A DNA stretch of 64,000 nt. Origin: Allacma fusca (Eukaryota; Arthropoda; Collembola; Symphypleona; Sminthuridae). Shown here one piece after another: positions 1 through 9,893 of the stretch. Under the pieces are notes generated by a model. It worked only from the letters and a program-made list of their open reading frames with translations, was not told the origin of the DNA and ran no database searches. The translations under genes were made by a program, and so were the position numbers. Each line of letters opens with the position of its first letter. The stretch's first letter is position 1. Location: contig OX359245.1 of the NCBI GenBank assembly GCA_947179485.1, positions 19,393,067 through 19,457,066 of the forward strand, read 5' to 3'.

Positions 1-205
1 CCAAAATTTATATTTTAAAAATAAACTTTCGTTGGTATACAAGAGAAGCAGAATACCAAGAAAGTACCTGCTATGCCACGGATTCACAAGACAAATATAA
101 ATAGTTAAGTTGCCCTGAAACACTGTAATACAAGATTTTTGAAATATTTTTTCAAATCACTGAGTAGTCCTGATTTGGGAATTGAATAATCTGGGCACCC
201 AGCTC

Positions 206-262
206 TTGAGGCACTCTTGTTAAATTTATGTAACTGGCTCTGCAGTTATTAGATCGACCCTG
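206..262. repeat. Fragment of the LTR also seen at 1.65-2.1 and 3.5-3.9 kb
   Basis: This stretch matches part of the two LTRs further right, including the shared block around TTGTTAAATTTA and CTGGCTCTGCAGTT. It stands alone before the first copy of the secreted-peptide gene. Its presence suggests that the duplicated unit included LTR sequence. It is treated as a fossil fragment of the same LTR family. The rest of 1-280 shows nothing else I can name. Confidence 0.65.
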
Positions 263-968
263 AGAAAATACCTTCTTCAATGCAATCAAAGGCAAATGGA
301 GTTTTTACAGTTCATTTTTATGATTTGAAAGAATGTTAAAATTTACATTTTGTTGTGTTATAGATTCAAATGCTCGCTCAGAAGATCAGTAATGAGAGAC
401 CCACAATCTCACAATGGCAATTCGTCACTTTGGATCGTCACATGCTTAAGACCGTAATATAAGTATATATAAGTAATAACATATGAAAGTCCTGTTTGTA
501 AATAGATCGTCCCTGGACACTTTCTATAGCCTAAGATTTAATGAACTATTAGTGTAATCTAAAATTCATCTATGTATTTCAATTATTTATCCCTTCCAGA
601 TTGTGACCTCCATGACAACGTATTTAATAATTCTAATCCAATTCCAAATCTCGGATCGGGACAGGAACTCTCATGCATACATCTGTACTTGTCCCGCAGG
701 TCCATATGGAATTAGAAATTATTACGGAATAACTCTTATGCAAATCCGACAAGTAGGGCGCTAATTGCTTGCCTGTGTTCGAGGATGAAGATGAAATAAA
801 TTGTTGGATACAACTAAAGAAACCAGTATTATGGGAAACGGTAGAAAAATTTTTATTGCAAGAGCATTTTCAGATCTCGTTCTTTAGGAATAAGTCGAGT
901 CGATTGAAATATACAAAAGTGTAATTATTACAAGAGAGCCAGGTCGAGTGCATCATAATTGCACAGAT

Positions 969-1293
969 TTAAAGAAGGTGGGTCAATCCCAATCCGGAGT
1001 AGGCGAGGTGTGGGACACCAGCAACGACGACTGGTCCGATTCCGTTGTTGGGTCCATCGGTCCATCCGGCAGTGTAGGGGATACGTCCGTCATTGGGAGC
1101 GTAGATGAGTCCGGCGCTCACGGCGGCGAAGATCAAGGCAAAGACAAACTGCAAAAACAATTTAAAACACTCGTTGATTGAAATTGCTTTGAATAATTTA
1201 TTCTTAAAGCTCAGATGTAATTTTATATCCCGAGGCTGAAATTTTGAAATAATTGTTTAGAAAATATTGTATTTTTACCAAAAGCTTGTACAT
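969..1293 (-). CDS. Small secreted peptide, copy A (two exons, 64 aa)
   Basis: The product is a secreted peptide of unknown family. Exon 1 (1293-1279) encodes only MYKLL and ends at a GT donor. Exon 2 (1148-969) follows a TTTTTGCAG acceptor in phase 0 and runs to TAA. The first 17 or so residues (MYKLLFVFALIFAAVSA) form a clear signal peptide. The mature part, about 47 residues, is rich in Gly, Pro and Ile/Val, contains GRIPYTAGWTDGPNN and GIGPVVVAG, and has no cysteine. Short hydrophobic peptides with a five-codon first exon are common among insect cuticle-associated and neuropeptide-like secreted proteins, but I do not recognise this one. The exon 2 coding sequence is the same as in copy B at 4,429-4,754. 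Expression is probably driven by the TATA box at 1396-1402. Confidence 0.8.
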
Positions 1294-1395
1294 GATGAAG
1301 TTTTGAGGGGTACTGGAAGTACTAAAATGTTGGATTGGAATGGTACTGAAACTCGGCTGGAATCAACTGATACTCCAGAATACTTTCGCAGCCCA

Positions 1396-1402
1396 TTATA
1401 TA
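1396..1402 (-). promoter_or_regulatory. TATA box and initiator of secreted-peptide copy A
   Basis: On the minus strand TATATAA is followed about 34 bases on by an insect-type initiator TCAGTT (1370-1365). This puts the transcript start roughly 75 bases before the ATG at 1293. In copy B the TATA box is kept (4857-4863) but the initiator reads TCAATT. Confidence 0.7.
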
Positions 1403-1649
1403 CCCAAATTGTAGGCATTTTTTCAGGTGTATAGTTATCTACTTCTTCATACATATCTTAGGGGTTACTACCGTATATTAGGGCTGCGTTCATTAAAAGA
1501 TTTCCTGAATGAAAAAACGACAGCTCTCAGTGCGACGCATATTGGTTTGGGCGTGGTGAAGACTTTCTGTGAATACATGTTTTTTCTCCAGGCCTGCAGA
1601 AAGTATTGTTAGCTGTGATATTGAAGTCATGCAGTAGTTCTTAAAATAT

Positions 1650-2100
1650 TAATTATTGTGAATTTACAGCACCTACGACAATTAATTAGTTGCTATAAAT
1701 AAGTTCAACTGGTCATTGCTCCTTGCAATGAAACTCAGTTTGTAAAAAGTACTTATTCAGTATTTTCCTACGGTAGGCTTGCCTTTGGTTGGGAACAACA
1801 TTTGCCCTAAAGTGATTTTTAATTACGTGGGACCATTCTCGCTACGACCAGATAGGCTCTTTTCTCTTGATTTTCTCTTGTTAAATTTAAGTAACTGCGG
1901 CTCTGCAGTTGATATAGCTGAGAGGCACCCATTTAACTCATATTTTTAGTTTCAATAATTAATAAATTTCTGCTTTATTTCAGTTTCATGAATATTGTTT
2001 GGATTGATTCCTTGGTAATTGTAAATTTCGGATTTATTCGGCTAAATGTATTCAGTACAATCCATAATATTACTTTCGCTTTCATTTCCAATATTATTCC
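1650..2100. repeat. Left LTR of the fossil
   Basis: This repeat matches 3,480-3,890 over most of its length with many substitutions and small indels. Shared landmarks include the CTGCAGTTGATA block and GATTGATTCCTTG near the 3' end. The boundaries are estimates. Confidence 0.6.
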
Positions 2101-3479
2101 AGAAAGCTGATTATTTCAAGTGATTATTATCAGAGTTTAGTCTAAGACAGGAATGCCGTGTAAAACCGTGTGGTCCGTGTAAAATAAAGTGTCCTGAAAA
2201 AATATCCTGAATTAAAGGATGTTAAGAATTACATTTTAAAAGACGATGAGGTAAAATTAATAGTGGCAAACAAAATAAAAATCCAGTTAGTTTTGTTTAT
2301 AAGAATAACCCCCCACCCCTACCAGTTCCGAGTTTTACTCCTTTTACATTAATTAGTCCTAACAATAATCCTTCTTTATATAAATACGCAAAGTATCAAC
2401 GTCGCAATGGTCACGTCGATTTTGGCATTTTTCAACCATGTCGTAAGGCGGTCCCGCTACGCTTGTTACAGTCAAAGTAAATACTGCCCCCATTAATTCC
2501 ATTTTTCAGTTTAAAAATATACAACACTTTGACTGCTGTCCATGATGTGAATGATTTTATTGTAGACACTGAAAGAGTTGTCGCAAAAGTAGTCTACTTT
2601 AAATGGTCAAAGTCCCGTATTTGATGGTACGTGAAAACTGTTTATGGCTTCAAGTACAACTTGCTCCCACTCCTTCAATTATTACCGACATTGACATATT
2701 TTATGCAGCCTTACATGTGTGCTATTGCAAAAATCGTAATTTATATTTGCATCAGCTTATAAAGCGCAAACAAAAAGAAAGCGAAATATGTGTGAATTTT
2801 TTTATTACTTTAATTGATTACATATGTAAACGGTACATTGCCACAGTGTCACAGATCGATCGTATTCCATGGGGAATTGAAGGATTACTCCCCTTTAAAG
2901 CTGCGGAATCTGGATTTCCTTTTCCCAGCATTACTCCACTTATTAGATTTTGTGAGCAGCATGATTTCGCCGACTCAACTTCCCCGTTGAGTGACATAGC
3001 GACTTGCAATGTAAACCCTTCGGAAGCTGCATTATACATGCGTGTTTTCTGTTTCCTACAAAAAATACATTATTCCCTACAGCAACGACTTTAAGTCCCA
3101 TTTAGTCGCTACTGAATTAGCTTTTCAAGCTCGAGCAAAAGTAAATTTGCGGCTTATAGCACGCAAAAATACTTTTTTGCAATGCAAGAACATGCACATT
3201 TTGGATTTTTCCTCTCACAGCAAGGGCTCTCCCCAGAGTCGGCCAAAGTTGCTGCTATTATGTAACAACCCCGGCTCTATAATTTAGAAACCTTGAAGAA
3301 ATGTTTCGGTACTGTAAGATATTTTTGTCGATTTATTTTGACATTAGCACAAATTGCTGCACCACTCCAAAACTTACTGAAAATGCTCTCTTCATATCAT
3401 TGCTCTCCCGAGTGTGATAAACCTTTTAAATAATAAAACCTTAAAAATGCTTTATGCACGGCTGCTTTTCTTAGAATAT

Positions 3480-3890
3480 TCATTATTGTACAGTTTTGAA
3501 TACGCACAACATATGTGAATTAATTAGTTGTTATAAATACGTTTAACTGGTCATTGCTCCTTACAATGAGTACCAGTTTGTGAAAAAGTACTTATTCAGT
3601 ACTTTCCTAACGTAGGCTACGGCCATTGGTTAGGGACAACAGTTGCCCTACAAGAATTTTTAATTACTTTGGATTAATTTGGCTACGATCATATATAAGC
3701 TCTTGAGCCACTCTTGTTAAATTTAAGTAACTGGCTCTGCAGTTGATAAGTAAGTCATTCGTGTGAGTTTCCGTTTTATTTCAGTTTAATCAATGAATGG
3801 TCTTCGGATTGATTCCTTGTTAATTGTAAATCTAGGATATATTCGTCTCAATTTATTCAGTGTGATCCATAATTAATTACTTTCACATCA
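3480..3890. repeat. Right LTR of the fossil
   Basis: This is the partner of the repeat at 1,650-2,100. The fragment at 206-262 matches its internal part near 3,702-3,758. The boundaries are estimates. Confidence 0.6.
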
Positions 3891-3936
3891 AACTGCTCGA
3901 ATATGTATTTGCCATAAGGACCATTTCTGCTCAGTA

Positions 3937-5066
3937 ATCAAAGGCAAATGGAGTTTTAACCGTTTATTTGTATGGTATGAAATAATGTTAACATTTATAT
4001 TTTGTTATATGCTGGAGATTAGTAATGAGAGACATGTATTTCTATTATTTATCCCTTCCAGATTGTGACCTCCACGACAACCTACTTAATAATTCGAATC
4101 CAATTCCAAATTTCGGATCGGGACAGGAATTCTCATGCACGCAATTGTACTTGTCCAGCAGGCCCTAAGGGAATTAGAAATGATTGCTGAATAAATCTTA
4201 AGGAAATCTGATAAGTCGGGCAATAATTGCTTGCCTGTGTTCGAGGATGAAGATGAAATAAATTGTTGGATGCAACCACAGAAATCAGTATTATGGGAAA
4301 GGGTAGAAACTTTTTATTGCAAGATCATTTTCAGATCTCGTTCTTTAGGAATAAGTCGAGCCGATTGAATTACATAGAAGTGTAATATTACAAGAGAGCC
4401 AGGTCGAGTGCATCATAATTGCACAGATTTAAAGAAGGTGGGTCAATCCCAATCCGGAGTAGGCGAGGTGTGGGACACCAGCAACGACGACTGGTCCGAT
4501 TCCGTTGTTGGGTCCATCGGTCCATCCGGCAGTGTAGGGGATACGTCCGTCATTGGGAGCGTAGATGAGTCCGGCGCTCACGGCGGCGAAGATCAAGGCA
4601 AAGACAAACTGCAAAAAAATATTTAGAACATTCGTTGATTGAAATTTCTTTGAATAATTTATTCTTAAAGCTCAGATGTAATTTTTTATCCCGAGGCTGA
4701 AATTTTGAAATAATTGTTTAGAAAATATTATATTTTTACCAAAAGCTTGTACATGATGAAGTTTTGAGGGGTACTGGAAGTACTAAAATGTTGGATTGAA
4801 ATGGTACTGAAACTCGGCTGGAATCAATTGATACTCCAGAATACTTTCGCAGCCCATTATATACCCAAATTGTCGGATTTTTTCAGGTGTATAGATATCT
4901 ACTTCATACATATCATAGGGGTTACTACCGTATATTAGGGCTGCGTTCATTAAAGGATTTCCTGAATGGAAAAACGATGGATCTCAGTGCAATGCATATT
5001 GGTTTGGGTGTGGTGGAGATTTTGTGTGGGTACATGTTTTTTCTCCAGGCCTGCAGCAGGTATTAT
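3937..5066. repeat. Tandem segmental duplication, copy B
   Basis: This is the second copy of the segment at 284-1,612 and carries the second secreted-peptide gene. The coding exon appears identical to copy A, while flanks show scattered substitutions and an upstream indel. After about 5,066 the two copies share nothing. Confidence 0.9.
4429..4754 (-). CDS. Small secreted peptide, copy B (two exons, 64 aa)
   Basis: This is the second gene for the same peptide. Exon 1 (4754-4740) encodes MYKLL. Exon 2 (4608-4429) encodes the rest of the signal peptide and the Gly/Pro-rich mature part. The predicted protein is the same as copy A at 969-1,293, although the intron differs slightly. The TATA box (4857-4863) is kept and the initiator has one change. 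Unchanged coding next to diverged flanks suggests purifying selection or recent gene conversion; I cannot separate these by eye. The function is unknown. Confidence 0.8.
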
Positions 5067-6786
5067 ATCAATCGAGGCGTTTTAATCAGTAATCACATGG
5101 AATGTGGAATGTTTTGCTGCAAATGAAAAAACGGCAGGGTGAAACACTGTAGACTCCGAAGTAGAAGGCCAATTTGATAAAGACTAACGCTGTTCTTCAT
5201 TCATTGGTTTTTGCTCTGCCTCAACAACAATTGCACGCTGCATAGATTCCAAAAGAATTAAGGAGCAGCTGTATAGGATCTTGACAAAAAATGAACTTTT
5301 ACTCAGACTGTAGATCTGAGCACAATGGACGCGTGAAGACATGAGCATGAATTCATCTGCTCAAGAATTTCAGATGGGAGACGTGACCGGGATGCTTGGC
5401 TGCAGATGCTAAGCGCTCACGTAGTACGTACATATGTGTTTGTACCTTGGCATCACACGCCTTCTAGGAAGAGATACTAAATAAACTGTGGCAGTTTTAT
5501 TTCTGGAAAAAAATTATGTAAGTATCCATTCGTATAATCAAGCTTAAAATTGCAATTAGGATAGGAGTAAAAATCTCAGGAACGTTCCGCCTAGTTAATT
5601 CATAAACGGAGTTATGACATGCTTCAGAATAACAAATCGCATTTAATTATATTTCAAACCTACACAGCAATAGGTTGAAAAAAAAAAGTGTGCTGATTTT
5701 TTATTGAATAAGAAGCTGTTGGCTTGTATCAGAAAAAATGAACGCATGTTGGCTGGAGTTTGTAATAATTATTACAATGAATAAAGTCGTTAATTTTGGA
5801 TAAATATATGTCTGGTAAAAATTATTTTTTGTAATCTTAAAATTACGTCGGTTATAATCACTCTGTCGGTGTACATTTATAAGCGATTTGTGTTACATAT
5901 CTGGGGTACACTGTTGTGCTTTGAATAATGAATTCTGTACATAACGAGTATGAGATAATTCTTTATACTGTACATTTTATCAACGGTAAAATTAGCCTTC
6001 AGTAAAGATTAGCAGTTCTGTTGACAATCAGAGAAATGTTTGCAGGGTGGAACAAAACCTTTTTTTTTTTGCTGCTTACACGTATGTGGTTGTAGGGAGA
6101 TATCATACGACTAGCTAAAAAATAGTATCAAAATGTATTTTTTTCCGAATTTTATCTCAAAATGACCAGAAGTATAATACTTGGCATTATCGAAGGTTTT
6201 TGACTTCGGTCGTATATTTTCAAGTAGTTAAATGAAGTAATTTTGATAATTTACAATAAAAAATGAGTTACTTATTTACGTGAGAAATCTAAGACCACTT
6301 GCTTATATATTGGCTAGGAAGGATTTCTTGTCGCTCTGCACATAAGAGACGAGATATGATATCGCCGTCCGTGCAGTGACTTTCTACAGTTTATCAGTTT
6401 TTACAAGACTTCAGCTAGAAATAATATGATAATATGTGCGTTATCTAGAAATTAGTAATTAATTGCATAAGCATACATACGTACATATATCTATTTGCAA
6501 AGCTATGCGAACGCGAACTCATTTTTTTTCGGGAAATGACAGTGACTTTCAGCTTTTGCAGATTAGATAAATATAGATTTATGTTTGCGTGCGTCCAAAT
6601 ACATGGACATTCGAACTCAAACAATTTATAGTTTTATCATGGAGCTCACTTTCAAATTCAGTTATTGGAGGACAAGCTGTCTATAACTTTGGCTTTTTGC
6701 TGTAACAAACGACTTGGAATTTCAATCAGATCATTCCTAAAATTCGTACTATTCGTAGAGTTTGCCTTCGAAAAGATTTTATCAGA
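5067..6786. other. Intergenic, no gene recognised
   Basis: This AT-rich stretch separates the duplicated secreted-peptide genes from the acyltransferase gene. I found no long reading frame, conserved motif, tRNA-like fold or clear repeat. It presumably includes the promoter of the acyltransferase gene. Confidence 0.5.
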
Positions 6787-7976
6787 ATGAAGTTTGATAT
6801 GAATGCCCCAAATCCGACCGCTCCTTTCCGGCGGATTCCAAGTGGGAAAATTTTAGAGAAAATTATTTTGAAGCGATTACCGGAATCTGGTAGTGTACGT
6901 TGTATACATTGTACTTATCTCTTGGCCACAATAGCTTAAATGTTTATATTAAAAAAATAATTAAATTCCTAATGTAGATTTACAATATGATGCTTATGAG
7001 TGCCAATAAGCCAGAGTTGGGAATTCAGTGGTACACTTTGCACGGATTTATTTCCCCTGAAAGTTGGATTGTAGCAACATGTCTTCGGGAGGTGAGCGTT
7101 TCTAGTTTAAAAAGTTTTAAACTCAAATTGTATTAAATTATTGTGCATGCAGCGAACACTTTCTTTTAAGCGTTTTCATATTTCATGTTCTATAACCTGA
7201 AATTGTAACATTTTGTATTATTATTGTACACAATTTTTAAAGGATATGGGAAATGAGTACACTATTTCATCCCCACCTGACGCAGAGATAACTGAAGAAA
7301 TCAAGGAAGCATTTAAAAACTCCCAGCTGTTCGACTGGGATAATAAATATCTGCTGGCAGGAATCGATAATCGATTGTCAAAGCTCTTTTATGAGATTAC
7401 CATCCAGGAGCAAGGAAACTCTACTTTAGTGTTGCCATGCGTGGCTCTCACCATACCCCCAGAAGTTGCTGAAGAATTTTGCAATGAGTAATAATTACTT
7501 AAATTTAATCATAAATTCCGACTACATTTTAAATGTGATATTAATTAGCCAATTTCATTAATAGGCCAAACTCATTTGGTCCAGAAGTATCCGTTCAACC
7601 ACTCAACGATGATCCTTCAGCTGTTAAGTTCCTAGCAGCTGGTAGGAGCGCCACGAAATCCGGAACGGAGGAACATCTGACCAAACTTCTGGATCACCTC
7701 CCTTCCTCTGGCATATACGTCAATACTGAGCTCGTGTCAGGGATCCTCCTCAAAGGTCACGGAACCATTGGAATGTCCTTCACGCTCCCGAATCATCGGG
7801 CCAAGGGTTATGCCAGAGCGGCTTACAAGGCTCTTATTGTTGAGTTAATAAAAAAACAATTAGTACCGTGCCTTCACATCACCATTAGCAACGAAACGTC
7901 GAGACGATTTCATGAAAAGATCGGATTTAAAATTACGCATCGGGTGGATTTCTTTGAATTCAATGGAAAGCAATAG
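6787..7976 (+). CDS. GNAT-family N-acyltransferase, glycine N-acyltransferase-like (4 exons, 292 aa)
   Basis: The protein probably transfers an acyl group from acyl-CoA to an amine, as in the GLYAT/FR47 branch of the GNAT superfamily. The exons are 6787-6894, 6978-7091, 7243-7487 and 7565-7976, and all phases agree (0, 0, 2). The total of 292 residues fits insect GLYAT-like proteins. The C-terminal part holds the acyl-CoA binding motif, seen as HRAKGYARAAYKAL near residue 235, followed by the usual strand-helix with CLHITISNETSRRFHEKIGF. The start MKFDMNAPN is the first in-frame Met of exon 1. A poly(A) signal AATAAA lies at 8000-8005. The gene converges with the tail of the nucleoside hydrolase gene at 8,142-8,213. 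The substrate cannot be told from sequence. Confidence 0.8.
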
Positions 7977-8141
7977 TGTGTCCAAGGTCCAAGTTAAAGA
8001 ATAAAATTTTGAAGAATATGATACTGAAATCTGTGATGTAGGAATAAATCAAATAAAGTCCTTCAGTTGCATCAAGTTTTGATAGCTTTATTTTCGGACC
8101 CGTATTACTTTCATATTCTAATCAAAATGATTAAACAACCT

Positions 8142-8213
8142 TTACTCTCTATGTTCGTTATTTTTTAATGTATACGAAGGTCCCCCGAATCCCCATCGAA
8201 TGATATCCAGGTA
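8142..8213 (-). pseudogene. Displaced last 23 codons and stop of the nucleoside hydrolase gene
   Basis: Read on the minus strand, the six target-duplication bases CCCTTG are followed by an open stretch beginning YLDIIRWGFGGPSYT, then TAA at 8144-8142. This continues in frame from the hydrolase exon that ends at 25,606-25,611 on the other side of the Polinton. It is therefore the original C-terminal end of that gene, cut away by the insertion. A poly(A) signal on the same strand (8092-8087) lies 50 bases further on and would have served the uninterrupted gene. Confidence 0.88.
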
Positions 8214-8219
8214 CAAGGG
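8214..8219. repeat. Left target-site duplication, CAAGGG
   Basis: These six bases are repeated exactly at 25,606-25,611, directly outside both ends of the Polinton. A 6-bp duplication is the hallmark of Polinton integration. Confidence 0.95.
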
Positions 8220-8309
8220 AGTAGTAGCTATACGTATGCCCACGCTTGGAAAAACGCCCCATGTTGAAGGTATAGGCGACCTTAATCCCCTAATCCGCCG
8301 TTATGACCT
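8220..8309. repeat. Left terminal inverted repeat of the Polinton
   Basis: This is the inverse complement of 25,516-25,605. The outer 77 bases (8220-8296) match exactly. A four-base block then holds three differences before nine more matching bases. Ends of the form AG...CT are usual for Polintons. Confidence 0.95.
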
Positions 8310-8312
8310 CGA

Positions 8313-8375
8313 TGTATATATGTGTGTGTATATAATTATATATATATATATATATGGTGTATATATATATAATGC
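8313..8375. repeat. TG/TA microsatellite just inside the left TIR
   Basis: A run of TG and TA dinucleotides directly follows the terminal repeat. A TA run stands in the matching place at the right end (25,463-25,497). Confidence 0.85.
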
Positions 8376-8510
8376 GGACGGTAAAGCCTTGAATAAGTGC
8401 AGGTGTCCATCACCTGTCAATCATCTGTCAATCAAAGGATTGCAGAAGGACACTTGTGGGCTTTGAAGGTACTGCCGGCAAAAGGCTTATGTCTAAAATA
8501 CGGTATAATA

Positions 8511-8750
8511 ATGTCAAGGAAAAGGATTAAGTCTAAAATACTCCAAGTTTATGCTCGCTGGAAACAAGTGTCCAAGCAAGCACTTGGGGTTTTGTATATT
8601 TTGGACTGCGAAGGGACTGTCGGTATACCAATGTCAAAGAAAAGGATTAAGTCTAAAATACTCCAAGTTTATGCTCGTTGGAAACAAGTGTCCAAGCAAG
8701 CACATGGGTTTTGTATATGTGCACTGAAGGGACGCTCGGTATAGCGGTAA
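8511..8750 (+). repeat. Two tandem 120-bp subterminal repeats
   Basis: Units 8511-8630 and 8631-8750 are about 90 percent alike by eye; each opens with ATGTCAA(G/A)GAAAAGGATTAAG. A partial third unit, around TTATGTCTAAAATACGG, precedes them, and a decayed one (GGCTTAAGTCTTAAATA) follows. Reading frames that run through them simply mirror the repeat and are probably not genes. Confidence 0.85.
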
Positions 8751-8995
8751 AGGAAAGGAAAGGCTTAAGTCTTAAATAGAATGTACCGAATGCAGCCTTC
8801 CTGGGTTAGCAGCAAGTCTGAATGGTGTTGACTTGAAATAATGTATATAATTTCATTCACTTGTTTATTGTTGAGTAAATCACTGTTGAGCTGACTGTTG
8901 AAAGTTCCACTGGAATTTTTTCCCAAAATTTTCTCAAAACTTTCAAGTTTTTGAATCTGTTTTAAAGTTTTTGAAGTAATTTTTCAAGTAATTTT

Positions 8996-9505
8996 TTGAA
9001 AAAAATGGCAAGCAACCAAGCTAGCAATGTAGGAAGTAGTTCTTCGGTCCCTCTGCCAAACGAGTTTGTGGAAGTTGTTGACGGAGTAAAGGTACTTGTG
9101 AAGAAACTGGTTTGTGTTTGTGAGGTTGGATTTAACACTATTAAAGATCTCGTGAAGCACATCGAAACAAACGACAATGATAAAGATTGCAAAAACTTAC
9201 CTAGTGATATGTCCAAGTGGAGGAAAAAGAATATGTGCTGTGTTACACCTGTGTTTCGTTGCAAGTGCAACGAAAAATTTGCTAAATGTAAGGACTTAGT
9301 ACAGCATTACACGAAAAAGTGCCGTGAAAATGAGGGTCTTCAAAAATTCCTTGCGGCGGAAGCCGATAAACGGAAGCAGCAAGCCGCTCTGGAAAATTCA
9401 AAGCGTGAAAAGGAGGCAGCTGTACGACGAGAGTTGCTTAAACGCCAAATGGAAGCTCCGGCTGTCGCTGTGCCAAGGAAAATTAGTAATTTAATATTAT
9501 TTTAA
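8996..9505 (+). CDS. Polinton protein with Cys/His clusters and a charged coiled coil (unknown)
   Basis: I do not recognise the family. The first 110 residues contain Cys and His pairs such as CVCEVG...KHIE and CKCNEKFAKCKDLVQHYTKKC, which resemble degenerate C2H2-type zinc fingers. The last 50 residues are charged, rich in Lys, Arg, Glu and Ala, and probably helical. The frame lies just before the polymerase on the same strand. Since Polinton genes can carry introns and intron-like signals lie between the two, it may be a separate DNA-binding protein or the leading exon of the polymerase gene; I do not decide between these. Confidence 0.5.
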   Translation: MKKMASNQASNVGSSSSVPLPNEFVEVVDGVKVLVKKLVCVCEVGFNTIKDLVKHIETNDNDKDCKNLPSDMSKWRKKNMCCVTPVFRCKCNEKFAKCKDLVQHYTKKCRENEGLQKFLAAEADKRKQQAALENSKREKEAAVRRELLKRQMEAPAVAVPRKISNLILF

Positions 9506-9893
9506 TTTAAATATTATTTTTGTTGTTGTTAATGGTAAATATTCTTATTATTATGCATTAAACTTATGAATGTTATTTATTTTTCAGAACGGGTGGATGG
9601 TATGGACTCGGATGCCGATGATGAGCTGCTCGATGCCTTAAGGATTGCTGAGGTCATGGAAGATCTCCAAACTCCAATTGAGGTTCAAAATGCGCAGGAT
9701 ATGCAAGGATCACAAGGTAAATATACATTTTTTTGAACTTGTCCGAAATCACGAGATTCGGATTTCTGTGTAATTTTCTTTGTATGTGCAAAAAATTTTT
9801 TACCGAGTGCAAATTATGATTTGCGAAAGACTCTTTTTTTGAAAAAACTAATCATCTTTATGTTATTATTTACTTACAGATCCCCTCAATGCC

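Larger units (their letters stand above)
284..1612. repeat. Tandem segmental duplication, copy A
   Basis: This segment is repeated at about 3,937-5,066, with the coding region offset by exactly 3,460 bases. It holds the secreted-peptide gene with its promoter, intron and 3' flank. Identity is highest over the coding exon and promoter, and lower with small indels upstream of position 600. Homology starts near the shared block ATCAAAGGCAAATGGAG and ends just past the shared block TTTTTTCTCCAGGCCTGCAG. Confidence 0.9.
1640..3900. mobile_element. LTR retrotransposon fossil, probably Gypsy-like, broken
   Basis: Two related LTRs of roughly 430 bases flank an internal region of about 1.4 kb. Both contain the blocks AATTAATTAGTTG, ACTGGTCATTGCTCCTT and TTAAATTTAAGTAACT. 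The internal part is far shorter than a full element. Between about 3.1 and 3.4 kb it keeps traces resembling the C-terminal end of a Gypsy-type reverse transcriptase. The element is clearly broken in many places, and the LTRs differ at many sites, so it is old. It lies between the two copies of the secreted-peptide gene. Exact ends are uncertain by a few tens of bases. Confidence 0.65.

Noticed and set aside
948-1181. Plus-strand frame of 77 codons over the secreted-peptide exon (and its twin at 4,408-4,626)
   Set aside because: It is the antisense shadow of the minus-strand exon, which has a signal peptide, splice sites and a TATA box.
8200-8744. Plus-strand frames in the Polinton left end
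   Set aside because: They run through the terminal repeat, TA run and 120-bp tandem units; the repeated peptide only mirrors the repeat.
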